Shown piece by piece: positions 27,415-34,855 of a stretch of DNA of 64,000 nucleotides. The number at the start of each line of letters is the position of its first letter. Positions within the stretch are counted from its first letter, which is position 1. A program made the translations under genes and the position numbers. This DNA is from VAZQ01 sp963725065 (GTDB lineage Bacteria; Pseudomonadota; Alphaproteobacteria; Rhizobiales; Xanthobacteraceae): the NCBI GenBank assembly GCA_963725065.1, contig CAVRXD010000059.1, forward strand, positions 1-64,000, written 5' to 3'. The notes under the pieces are model-generated. The model saw nothing but the letters and a program-made list of their open reading frames with translations. It did not search any database and was not told where the DNA came from.

Positions 27415-27900
27415 TCAGTATGGCCGGCCGTCCTTGTGGGTAAATTGCCATTTGCCGTCGGGTCCGAGAGCGGCCTTCAGATCATCAACCGGATAGCTCC
27501 CTTCGTCACCGGCGGTGCGGTCGCCGATCTCGAGATACACGACCGCGGTGTCGGTTCGATTCACCAGCTGATGCGCGATGCCCTGGGCCGGAAATCCGGC
27601 GCACATTCCGGGCGAGAGCTTCAGCTCCTCCTTGTCCGTGACCAGCGTCGGCTCGCCCTGCAAGATGTAGACGAACTCATCCTGCCGGCTGTGGCGATGA
27701 AGCAGAGCCGATTCCCCGCCGGGATGGATCGTCGTCAGATTGACCCCGAAATTCCTGAGCCCGAACACATCGCCCAACGGCCGCTTTTCGCGCCGTCCCA
27801 TCCGGCTGAAGAACGGCTCGGGATAGTTGGACGGTCTGCTCCGCAGCGGCGCCGAGGCGGCGTCGATCGCGATCGCGGGCTGCGATGGTTTCAAGCCCAT
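27415..27900 (-). CDS. cupin-domain protein
   Basis: A 161-aa single-domain cupin. Motif 1 is GESALLHRHSRQDEFVYILQGEPTL, with two histidines and one glutamate as metal ligands. Motif 2, PAQGIAHQLVNRTD, supplies the third histidine. Such proteins can be metal-dependent dioxygenases, isomerases or simple binders. It begins only five bases after the MetE-like gene ends, so cotranscription is certain in practice. Substrate unknown. Confidence 0.85.
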   Translation of the reverse strand: MGLKPSQPAIAIDAASAPLRSRPSNYPEPFFSRMGRREKRPLGDVFGLRNFGVNLTTIHPGGESALLHRHSRQDEFVYILQGEPTLVTDKEELKLSPGMCAGFPAQGIAHQLVNRTDTAVVYLEIGDRTAGDEGSYPVDDLKAALGPDGKWQFTHKDGRPY

Positions 27901-27904
27901 GGCG

Positions 27905-29074
27905 TCATCCTCGGCCGTTGCCCCACAGGCGCTTGCTGGCGATCGCGGCGCCTTCGCTCAGCGCGCGCAATTTCGCCCAGACGATGCTGTCGACGACCAT
28001 CGGGTCGCTGCGCACGGCGGTGCCGAAGCCGCAATCGACGCCGGCGATCAGCCGTTCGCGATCGATGATCCCGGCGTAGCGGCCGATGCGTTGCGCCACC
28101 AGCCGCGGATGCTCGACGAAGTTGGTGGTGGAATCGATCACGCCCGGGATCAGAATCTTGTCGTCGGGGATGTCGATGTCCGCGAGGTCCTCCCATTCGT
28201 GATCGTGGCGCGGGTTGGCGGCCTCGATGCTGATGGCCTGCGGGCGCGCCTTGAACGCCAGATCGATGATCTTCAGCAGGGGCAGATCGTGGGTGTGCGG
28301 GCCTTCGTAGTTGCCCCAGCAGATATGCAGCCGCATCCGGTCGGCGGGCAGACCCTCGGTCGCCGCGTTGATGGCCGCAATGTTGCGCTCGGCGATCTTG
28401 CGGAACTGGTCGTCGGTCAAGTCGCGGTGCTGGTTGTTGCGCGCGGAGGCCAGATCGGGCGCATCGATCTGCAGCACGAAGCCGGCTTCGACGATGGCGC
28501 GGTACTCGGTCTTCATTACATCGGCGAGCGCTTCCACGTAGGCATCCTCGCTCGGGTAGTGCAGGTTGATGATGAAGCGCGTGAGGATGCCGGGCGACGG
28601 CGCGGTCATGAACACGTCGGTGGGATTAGATTTTCCCGCCGCCGATTTGAGGTTGGCGATATCCCGGTCGAGCTCGCTGCGGTCCTTGTAGCGCGCCGGG
28701 CCGATGCAGCCGGGAAACGGCGCGTCGCTGAAATTCCTGCGCCTGGCGAAGTCCGGATGCGCCAGCAGGTCGCGCCCGACCATAATGTCGCGGCCCTTCT
28801 CGGCGGCGCGCGGGTCCGGCTCGATGCCGCTGACCCGATGCCGGATGTAGGTCGTGTAGGACGGCTTGCTCATCTCGCCGTCGCTGACGACATCGATCCC
28901 GGCGGCGAGCTGCTGTGCGACGATATCGTCGATCGCTTTGGCGGTCTCGGCTGCAAAGGCGGCAGCGTCGATCATCTCACCCCGTTCCCGGTTCATCACG
29001 AGATCGATCAGCGGCTTCGGCCGGGGCAGGCTGCCCGTGTGCGTCGTCAGGATTCGGTCCTTGCTGGTTTTCAT
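27905..29074 (-). CDS. MetE-like cobalamin-independent methionine synthase II family protein
   Basis: A 389-aa TIM-barrel protein of the UROD/MetE superfamily. ATG 29074 gives MKTSKDRILTTHTGSLPRP, the standard opening of this family. IDVVSDGEMSKPSY, RLHICWGNYEGPHTHDLPL, EAANPRHDHEW and IPGVIDSTTNFVEHP contain candidate zinc and substrate residues, including the HxC pair in LHICWGN. It is much shorter than true MetE (about 750 aa) and probably transfers or cleaves alkyl groups on a non-folate substrate, as epoxyalkane:coenzyme M transferase does. It heads the operon with cupin and two Bug receptors. Confidence 0.85.
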   Translation of the reverse strand: MKTSKDRILTTHTGSLPRPKPLIDLVMNRERGEMIDAAAFAAETAKAIDDIVAQQLAAGIDVVSDGEMSKPSYTTYIRHRVSGIEPDPRAAEKGRDIMVGRDLLAHPDFARRRNFSDAPFPGCIGPARYKDRSELDRDIANLKSAAGKSNPTDVFMTAPSPGILTRFIINLHYPSEDAYVEALADVMKTEYRAIVEAGFVLQIDAPDLASARNNQHRDLTDDQFRKIAERNIAAINAATEGLPADRMRLHICWGNYEGPHTHDLPLLKIIDLAFKARPQAISIEAANPRHDHEWEDLADIDIPDDKILIPGVIDSTTNFVEHPRLVAQRIGRYAGIIDRERLIAGVDCGFGTAVRSDPMVVDSIVWAKLRALSEGAAIASKRLWGNGRG

Positions 29075-29283
29075 TCGATTTTTCCGATGCGGGGGAGATT
29101 TTGGCGATGAAGATTTTGGCGATGATATTCGGGCGCGCACCTCGTTGTCACCGGAGTTCGGGGCGAGCTGACCGCGCGCGGGCTGCTCGCCGCGCGCGTG
29201 GTCGCTGAGGCAATGGCTGAGCGATTTGCGAGGGTCCGCTGTATGGCCGCTCGTTCCGGCCGCGCCCAGCGACCGGGGCTTCG

Positions 29284-29618
29284 TCACATGCCCACGAGCG
29301 CCTTGAGCTTCTTGACCGCCTTCTTGCAGGCGGGATTGTTCTGATTGTCCAGCGTCTGCGCCTGGGTGAGCGCGGTCTGATAGTGCGACCCGCTTTCTGC
29401 TCGGCACGCGCCATCGACGACGGCGTCGGCTGCCGGCCCAACTGGGCGCCGACCGTCTGGCGCCCGGTAGGGCCGAACGGCGAATTGGGCTCGTTCAGGG
29501 CTTTTTCGATCTTTGCAATATCGGCGCTGCAAGGGCCCGCCTGGGCGCAGCCGACCCCAAGCGCGAGCAGCGCGCTCGTCATCAGCGACCAGACGGGTGA
29601 GCGCATGACGTCTTGCAC
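29284..29618 (-). pseudogene. exported PC-motif protein related to 3675-4247, apparent frameshift
   Basis: ATG 29618 opens a signal peptide (MQDVMRSPVWSLMTSALLALGVGCAQA) followed by GPCSADIAKIEKALNEPN, FGPTGRQTVGAQLGRQPTPSSM. Near the CCC run at 29389-29391 the frame changes and continues SHYQTALTQAQTLDN..CKKAVKKLKALVGM. One missing G explains the break. Layout and motifs (GPC, GPT, QPTPxSM, C-terminal cysteine helix) match the longer protein at 3675-4247. A compact repaired protein would be about 111 aa. Function unknown. Confidence 0.72.
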
Positions 29619-29849
29619 TATCGTTTGCCGCCGCCGGATGCCGCCAGCATCGGCCTCGTGTCCACGCCATAACCGCAGTCAACATGCTCCGCCTCCAGGC
29701 GCGCATCTTACCTGCGCAGTACAACTGGCGGCAACCTTCCGGGTTGGAGTTGAATGCAGCGAGCGCGAGATCACGACGTCTCGTTCGGTGAAGGCGCTGC
29801 CGGCAGATCGTCGGCGCAAGCCTTCGTCGCAAGGCGGCCGATGTCTCCG

Positions 29850-30059
29850 TCAGCTTGCTTGCTGAATGCCGATACGCGGCGGCGCCTTCGGCGCCAGGAA
29901 TTTGGAGTCTTCCTTGTGCCACAGGTGATCGCAGGCACAGAACGGACAGAACTTGCGCTTGAAGGGACCGGGAGACCGGGCGAATTCCTTGGGATCGACG
30001 TCCAGCCCCATGAACATGTAATGGCCGGTCAGCCGGCACCGCGTGATGACCTGCGCCAT
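29850..30059 (-). CDS. small cysteine-rich hypothetical protein
   Basis: A 69-aa cytosolic protein. ATG 30059 starts MAQVITRCRLTGHYMFMGLD. The cysteine/histidine cluster KFCPFCACDHLWHKEDSKF, with Cys8 upstream, could bind zinc. Similar short proteins with GHYMFMG and CPFC are frequent in Bradyrhizobium relatives. No partner genes. Confidence 0.65.
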   Translation of the reverse strand: MAQVITRCRLTGHYMFMGLDVDPKEFARSPGPFKRKFCPFCACDHLWHKEDSKFLAPKAPPRIGIQQAS

Positions 30060-30159
30060 CGCATTTCTCCGTGTTCGATCATCAGTCGACGAGACAACAT
30101 CGCTGATCCGGCAAAGTTCCAAGGGGCGCCAGCGCGCTCCGGCGGGGAGGGCGCGTGCG

Positions 30160-30324
30160 CTAGTGCGGTGGATTTGAAGTTCCTATCATTATAGCCGCAC
30201 GGTTGTGTAGGAACTTCAAATCCAAAACCGCACTAGAATCATAGATTGCTAGTGTCCCTTTGATTCCGAAGTTCGCAAACGAGTGTGCCGCGCAATGATG
30301 CGAACTTCGGAATCGGGACACTAG
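30160..30324. repeat. composite two-hairpin palindromic repeat, copy 1
   Basis: Element 1 (30160-30236, 77 bases) starts CTAGTGCGGTGGATTTGAAG and ends with ACCGCACTAG. Element 2 (30249-30324, 76 bases) starts CTAGTGTCCCTTTGATTCCG and ends GGGACACTAG. A 12-base spacer, AATCATAGATTG, separates them. The closest copy is 47103-47267, with the same spacer. The terminal CTA of element 2 is the TAG stop of the DUF1194 gene on the minus strand. Confidence 0.88.
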
Positions 30325-31013
30325 CGCCGGTTGGAGGCGATCTCGGTAATGAGCTTCTTGAGGATGGCGTCGCCGAAGGTCTCGTAGTTCTGCGCGGGGA
30401 CCATGAAGGCGCCGGGACCGCCGATCACGCTGTCGTAATAATAGCGGTCGAGATCGGGCTCGAGCGCGAGGATCGGCAGGCCGTTGATGCCGATGCCGGC
30501 GGCCACCGCCTCGTCGCGGGCGAGCGTGACCGGCCGGCCGCGATTGTTGGAGCCGTCGCCGGAGACGTCGATGACGCGGCGGCTGGCACGAAACGGGCTG
30601 CGGGGAAACAGCGTGAGCGCGTGATCGATGGCTCCGCTGATCGAGGTGCCGCCGCCGAACAACTGGCGTGGCACCCGTTCGATCGTGGCGGCAAAAGCGG
30701 CCGCGGTCTGCTCGTCGCCGACCGCACTCCATTCCGCCACCTGGACCTGCATGGCAGGCCCGGTCCATTGCACCATGGTGACGGCGATCGCCTGGTGCGG
30801 GCCGGAACGGATGGCCTGCAGCACCCGGGCGTGACGGAAGGCCGCGACGTAGCCGCGCTTCTGCAGGTCAAAACGGACCTGATCGACGCTGCCGGAGGCA
30901 TCGACCGCGAGCACGAGCTGCAGGTCGACCGCGGTCTGCGCCGCCGCAGGCAATGGCGCGGCGCATGCGAGCATCGCCGCCGCAATCGCGGCCAGGAGGA
31001 GGCGGCCTCGCAT
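30321..31013 (-). CDS. DUF1194 / von Willebrand A-like exported protein
   Basis: A 230-aa exported protein. ATG 31013 gives signal peptide MRGRLLLAAIAAAMLACAAPLPAAA. The vWA-type metal site DASGSV follows (LQLVLAVDASGSVDQVRFDL), with RRVIDVSGDGSNNRGRP as the second site and ETFGDAILKKLITEI at the end; all are DUF1194 landmarks. Such proteins probably bind divalent metal and a protein partner in the periplasm. The stop codon is provided by the end of the adjoining palindromic repeat. Confidence 0.88.
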   Translation of the reverse strand: MRGRLLLAAIAAAMLACAAPLPAAAQTAVDLQLVLAVDASGSVDQVRFDLQKRGYVAAFRHARVLQAIRSGPHQAIAVTMVQWTGPAMQVQVAEWSAVGDEQTAAAFAATIERVPRQLFGGGTSISGAIDHALTLFPRSPFRASRRVIDVSGDGSNNRGRPVTLARDEAVAAGIGINGLPILALEPDLDRYYYDSVIGGPGAFMVPAQNYETFGDAILKKLITEIASNRR

Positions 31014-31024
31014 TGCGGGTGAAC

Positions 31025-31192
31025 CTAGTGCCCCTGAACCCGAAGTTCGCGCACATCGCGCGGCCAGTTCAGTCGCGAACTTCGGGTTCAAAAGGGGCAC
31101 TGGAATCATAGAGTTGCTAATGGTCCTCAGATTCCGAAGTTCGCATCTGAACATGCCGCGAGTGCTGGCGAACTTCGGAATCGGACCATTAG
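31025..31192. repeat. composite two-hairpin palindromic repeat, variant
   Basis: Element 1 (31025-31103) begins CTAGTGCCCCTGAACCCGAA and ends TTCAAAAGGGGCACTGG. Element 2 (31117-31192) begins CTAATGGTCCTCAGATTCCG and ends GGAATCGGACCATTAG. The spacer AATCATAGAGTTG resembles that of the other copies. The hairpin ends differ from the 30160 copy but co-vary on both arms. The minus-strand TAA stop of the next gene lies in its last bases. Confidence 0.82.
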
Positions 31193-31596
31193 ATGCGCTG
31201 AAGCGTGCACTCGGTCTCGATCGGGATCTTCACATCCGCGGTCGGTGAACGCATGCGCCGCAGGATCCGGATCTGCTTGTAGCCCTGCTTGTCGCACGCG
31301 ATCTCGACATCCTTGGGATCGACCTCCTTGCCGAAGCCGGGGACCTTGTAGGCGCCGAGCGCGTCGGTGCGCGTGACCACACCGCCGCGGTCCTTGATCC
31401 CCACCGTCACCTTGGCGTCGGGCATGGTCGAACCGTTGGTGTCCTTGACGAAACCGAAATAGGACGGCCCTTCCTCTTCGCTGTTGTCGTCGTCGTCCCC
31501 GAATCCCGCGCCGCCCGCCCAAAGGGCGGTCGACAGGATGCAGGTTGCGCCCACGATCACGCTCGCTAGCGACCCGCGCCGACCTAGGACATTCAT
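31189..31596 (-). CDS. exported carboxypeptidase-regulatory-like domain protein
   Basis: A 135-aa exported protein. Signal peptide MNVLGRRGSLASVIVGATCILSTALWA, an acidic patch (GDDDDNSEEEGPSY), then a beta-sandwich of carboxypeptidase-regulatory type: FGFVKDTNGSTMPDAKVTV, GVVTRTDALGAYKVPGF. C-terminal EIACDKQGYKQIRIL completes it. Probably a periplasmic or surface adhesion-type fold without catalytic residues. Function unknown. Its stop codon lies in the flanking palindromic repeat. Confidence 0.72.
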   Translation of the reverse strand: MNVLGRRGSLASVIVGATCILSTALWAGGAGFGDDDDNSEEEGPSYFGFVKDTNGSTMPDAKVTVGIKDRGGVVTRTDALGAYKVPGFGKEVDPKDVEIACDKQGYKQIRILRRMRSPTADVKIPIETECTLQRI

Positions 31597-31888
31597 CCCG
31601 ACCTCCTGATGGCTCGCGGCGCACCGCTTTTCCCGGAACCGGCCGTGGACCCCATCGCCGGTTTCGCCGCGCGCCGCTGGCTAGGTCGTGATCCTACCCC
31701 ATCAGCCGCAAGCATGGCTACGTGGTCCGCGAGGCTCGGCCACGCATGCGGCGGCGTCGCCGATGGGGCTTGAGCGGGCTGGGCGGAAATCGCGATTTCA
31801 TATCAGGCGATTTCGTGCGGTCGAGCACGATCTGAGACGGCCCGGCGGACAGCGCCGGGCCGCCAGGGCTGTCGCGCGCCGGTCTTGG

Positions 31889-32161
31889 TTATCGCGAGAT
31901 GCGAGCGGGCCTTGTAGGGGGGACGTTCTCGGCGGCATTGGCCTGCCAGTTCATCCCGGACAGGTAGCTGCTTCCCAGAAACACGATGCAGCCCGCGCTA
32001 TAGGGCACGTTGTCGTTGTCCGGACAAGCAGCGGCCGGCGCATGCGCGGCCAATTCGGCGGACGCCGGCGCGTCAATGACAACGCGGTGTCTGTGCTCGA
32101 TCCAAAACGCACCGCCGGCAACGGCAGCAACGATCACGGCAAGATCGAATTTCGACACCAA
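31889..32161 (-). CDS. small membrane-anchored hypothetical protein
   Basis: A 90-aa protein with one N-terminal hydrophobic segment (FDLAVIVAAVAGGAFWIE) and a periplasmic tail holding two cysteines (AACPDNDNVPYSAGCIVFLG). The start is TTG 32161 or GTG 32158; GAGGAG lies 5 bases before the TTG. Function unknown. The CPDNDNVPYSAGC segment suggests a disulfide. Confidence 0.55.
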   Translation of the reverse strand: MVSKFDLAVIVAAVAGGAFWIEHRHRVVIDAPASAELAAHAPAAACPDNDNVPYSAGCIVFLGSSYLSGMNWQANAAENVPPTRPARISR

Positions 32162-32337
32162 TGAAACTCCTCGTCACGTCATTCCGGCGGCCAAGGCATC
32201 CCCACCGAAATGGGACATGCGTCGCGGACTTTCAATGCCGCGCATCGTGCCGGCGACCCCGGATGTCCGAGATCGCCATCTGCGACTTGCGTTCCGCGTC
32301 CCCAGTTGACGCGGCAATCACATCAGCGGTCGTGGTC

Positions 32338-32751
32338 TCACTTGGTCCAGAACGGCATCAGCGAATAGGCCAGGGGAATAAGCGCCAGTACCGGCAGCAG
32401 CCATATCAGGGACAACGGAATCTTCCTGGTCACGCTTTCCGGAAGCAGGGTCGCGAGCAGGCCGAAAACCGATCCTACGAGGAGGGACAGCACGGTCCAG
32501 CCGTACCAGTACATGGTAGGGCCTTCACCGCTCCTTGCCGGCGCCCACCAAAACTCGACGCGATTCGTGGCCGGATGAAAGGTGAACAGCGGCAGGTTGA
32601 ACCATTCGCACAGAAAATACATGACCGGAACCGAGATTCCGAACACCACGGCAAACGTCCTGAACCTGGCGGACGCCGCCAGCGACGATGTCGCGGCCCT
32701 TGCCCTCGGCGATGACGTGGACGTCGATGGTGTTGCCATGGTGGTGTTCAT
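32338..32751 (-). CDS. three-helix membrane protein
   Basis: A 137-aa membrane protein with segments at about residues 31-48 (FRTFAVVFGISVPVMYFL), 83-104 and 112-131. A periplasmic loop FTFHPATNRVEFWWAP follows the first. Its ATG overlaps the stop of the preceding gene (ATGA), so the two are translationally coupled and probably act together. I do not recognise the family. Confidence 0.7.
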   Translation of the reverse strand: MNTTMATPSTSTSSPRARAATSSLAASARFRTFAVVFGISVPVMYFLCEWFNLPLFTFHPATNRVEFWWAPARSGEGPTMYWYGWTVLSLLVGSVFGLLATLLPESVTRKIPLSLIWLLPVLALIPLAYSLMPFWTK

Positions 32752-33236
32752 GATCCGAACCCCCGGACATTATTGAGGACGTGGCCGACGAGGAAATTGA
32801 ACCAGCAGATGAAGGCGAGCAGGGCAGTGATCGATTTGCGCACGCCGTCATATTCCGGATCGTGGACGTTCTTCCAGATGTACCAGTAGATCGGAAGAAG
32901 ACCGAGGCCGAGCGTGGCGGCATGCTCCTTCAGTTCGAAGAAGCCCTGCGTTTTCCAGTAGCCGGCCTGCTCGATCGGAATGCGGACGTAAATCCGGTAC
33001 TTGGTGTAGATCCACGCTCCCATCAGGAAGGTGAGGATCCACAGCACGCAGACCGCGGTGGCATAGCCGGCCGCGGGCACGGCGCGAAAGCGGGTCACGA
33101 ATCCTCCCGCGCTCTGGCGCACCGGCATGAGAACCGCCATGGCCTGGTGGGTGAGGGCGCCGAGCAGCGCGATCGCCAGCAGTCCGTGCACGATGAGCAG
33201 GATCGTCCAAAACGTATTGACCGATATCAGCATCAA
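32748..33236 (-). CDS. four-helix membrane protein, partner of the overlapping gene
   Basis: A 162-aa integral membrane protein with hydrophobic helices near residues 7-30, 56-78, 107-122 and 134-154. His18 and His30 lie in the first helix region and His109 near the third, which is compatible with haem or copper ligands but not proof. It heads a two-gene operon with the 137-aa membrane protein. Unknown function. Confidence 0.7.
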   Translation of the reverse strand: MMLISVNTFWTILLIVHGLLAIALLGALTHQAMAVLMPVRQSAGGFVTRFRAVPAAGYATAVCVLWILTFLMGAWIYTKYRIYVRIPIEQAGYWKTQGFFELKEHAATLGLGLLPIYWYIWKNVHDPEYDGVRKSITALLAFICWFNFLVGHVLNNVRGFGS

Positions 33237-33760
33237 TCTCCCCCAGTTCTAACCGCGGCCCCGAACGGAATGGCGACAAGGAGCGCTCGATCGCGCGTCA
33301 CCGCCATGCATTGTCTGGACTTGTCGCCCGGGGAGCGAGTTTGGTTGCATCCTTCCCATGCTTGCGCTGTTTCTTTTTTATTGTTGTTCAACTCTAGCCA
33401 CGCCGGACCCGAGTGGCAATTTGGCAGATCGAATTTGATTTTGAATCGCTTCAAACTGCAAGGGAACATCTGGCAATCGCGAGCCGAGGCGGGTCGTCTC
33501 CGGCGGGCCTGCCCGCGGCTCGAAGGGACGCGGCGAGAGCCAGCGCAGCAGGGCTGACGTGGTCGTGGCGATGGCCTTGCCGGACGGGGCGGCAGCGCTC
33601 GACCCGACCGGTGATGGTGGGAGGCTTCCGGTCGTGGTAATTCATAGGTGGGTTCGCCGTCGGATATGGTCGAGACGGCAGCAAACCGCCGGCGAACAAC
33701 GATAAGCAAGAACGGGGAGGAGGAGCTTCGACCGGCTCCGCAGGCAACCGGGAGTAGCGG
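33237..33760. other. intergenic region upstream of the sugar-binding protein
   Basis: I see no gene. AT-richer stretches near 33360-33460 (CTTTTTTATTGTTGTTCAAC) may hold promoters for the divergent genes on either side. The site AACGGGGAGGAGG lies at about 33712-33725, some 40 bases before the next start. Confidence 0.4.
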
Positions 33761-34732
33761 ATGAAATACCATGGTGCTTGGTTCGCAGCCGCGATTGCGG
33801 GCCTGATACCGGCCGGCGCCTTGCCGGCCGCCGCCGAGACCATCGCCGTCTTCACCAAGAGCGCGGGCAACCCGATCTCCCGCGCGGTGCGCGCGGGCGC
33901 CGAGGCGGTGGCAAAGGCGAACGGGGTGACGGTGTTCCACTACATCCCGACCTCGGCCGACAACGTCCCGCAGCAGACTGCCCTGGTCGACGAAGCCTTG
34001 AGCGCCAAGCGCGACGCCCTCGTGTTCACGCCGGTCGACGTCAAGGCGATGGTCCCCTCGGTGCAGAAGGTCAACGCGGCGAACATTCCGCTGGTCAATG
34101 TCAGCGACCGGCTTGCCGGCGGCACCGCCGTCGCGTTCATCGGCACGGACGATTACGGCATCGCGCTCGAGACCGCCCGCACGCTGCTCAAGGCGATGGG
34201 CGGCAAGGGCAACGTCCTGGTGCTCGAGGGGCCCGACACCATACCCACGGCGGCCGCCCGGCTGCGCGGTTTCAAGGACGCGCTGAAGGAGTTCCCGGAC
34301 GTCAAGGTGGTGCTGTCGAAGAACGCGATGTATGCCCGCCCCGCGGCCGCCGACCTGCTCAAGGCGATGCTGAAAGTGAACCCGCCGCCGCAGGTCGACG
34401 GCATCCTGGCCGCCAACGACGCGATGGCCTTCGGCGCGCTCGAGGCGTTCAAGGAGGCAAAGAAGAAACCGCCGCTGATCGTCGGCATCAACGCCAGCAA
34501 GGAAGCGGTCGACTTCATCAAGGCCGGCGACATGCTCGCCAGCGGCGACTACAACGGCTTGATCGAGGGCTGCCTCGGCGCCGAGATCGCGATTCGCACG
34601 CTGCGCAAGCAGCCGGTGCCCAAAGAGGTGCTGGCGAAGACATCCGTGGTCGACAAGAGCAACTACCAGGCCTACGAGACCCCGGTCGAACGGCGGCCGT
34701 GCCCGACCCTGGAAAGCATGGCGGCCAAGTGA
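33761..34732 (+). CDS. sugar ABC-transporter substrate-binding protein (ribose type)
   Basis: A 323-aa type-1 periplasmic binding protein of the RbsB / LacI-like fold. Signal peptide to about residue 25 (LPAAAETIAVF). Blocks QQTALVDEALSAKRDALVFTP, GKGNVLVLEGPD, VDGILAANDAMAFGALEA and ASGDYNGLIEG match ribose-type receptors. No permease or ATPase gene is adjacent, so it is an orphan receptor or uses a distant transporter. The following gene is a sensor kinase with a periplasmic Cache-like domain, which raises the possibility of a sensory role. Confidence 0.88.
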   Translation: MKYHGAWFAAAIAGLIPAGALPAAAETIAVFTKSAGNPISRAVRAGAEAVAKANGVTVFHYIPTSADNVPQQTALVDEALSAKRDALVFTPVDVKAMVPSVQKVNAANIPLVNVSDRLAGGTAVAFIGTDDYGIALETARTLLKAMGGKGNVLVLEGPDTIPTAAARLRGFKDALKEFPDVKVVLSKNAMYARPAAADLLKAMLKVNPPPQVDGILAANDAMAFGALEAFKEAKKKPPLIVGINASKEAVDFIKAGDMLASGDYNGLIEGCLGAEIAIRTLRKQPVPKEVLAKTSVVDKSNYQAYETPVERRPCPTLESMAAK

Positions 34733-34855
34733 GCGTACAAGTGAGCGCACAATTGAGCACTTAGGCGATGGCGCATGGGGCAACGGGGCCTGCGGCCGCC
34801 GTGGAATGGCCCAAATGCTTGTCGTCGCTGCCGCTGAATCGTGAAATGATGCGGG

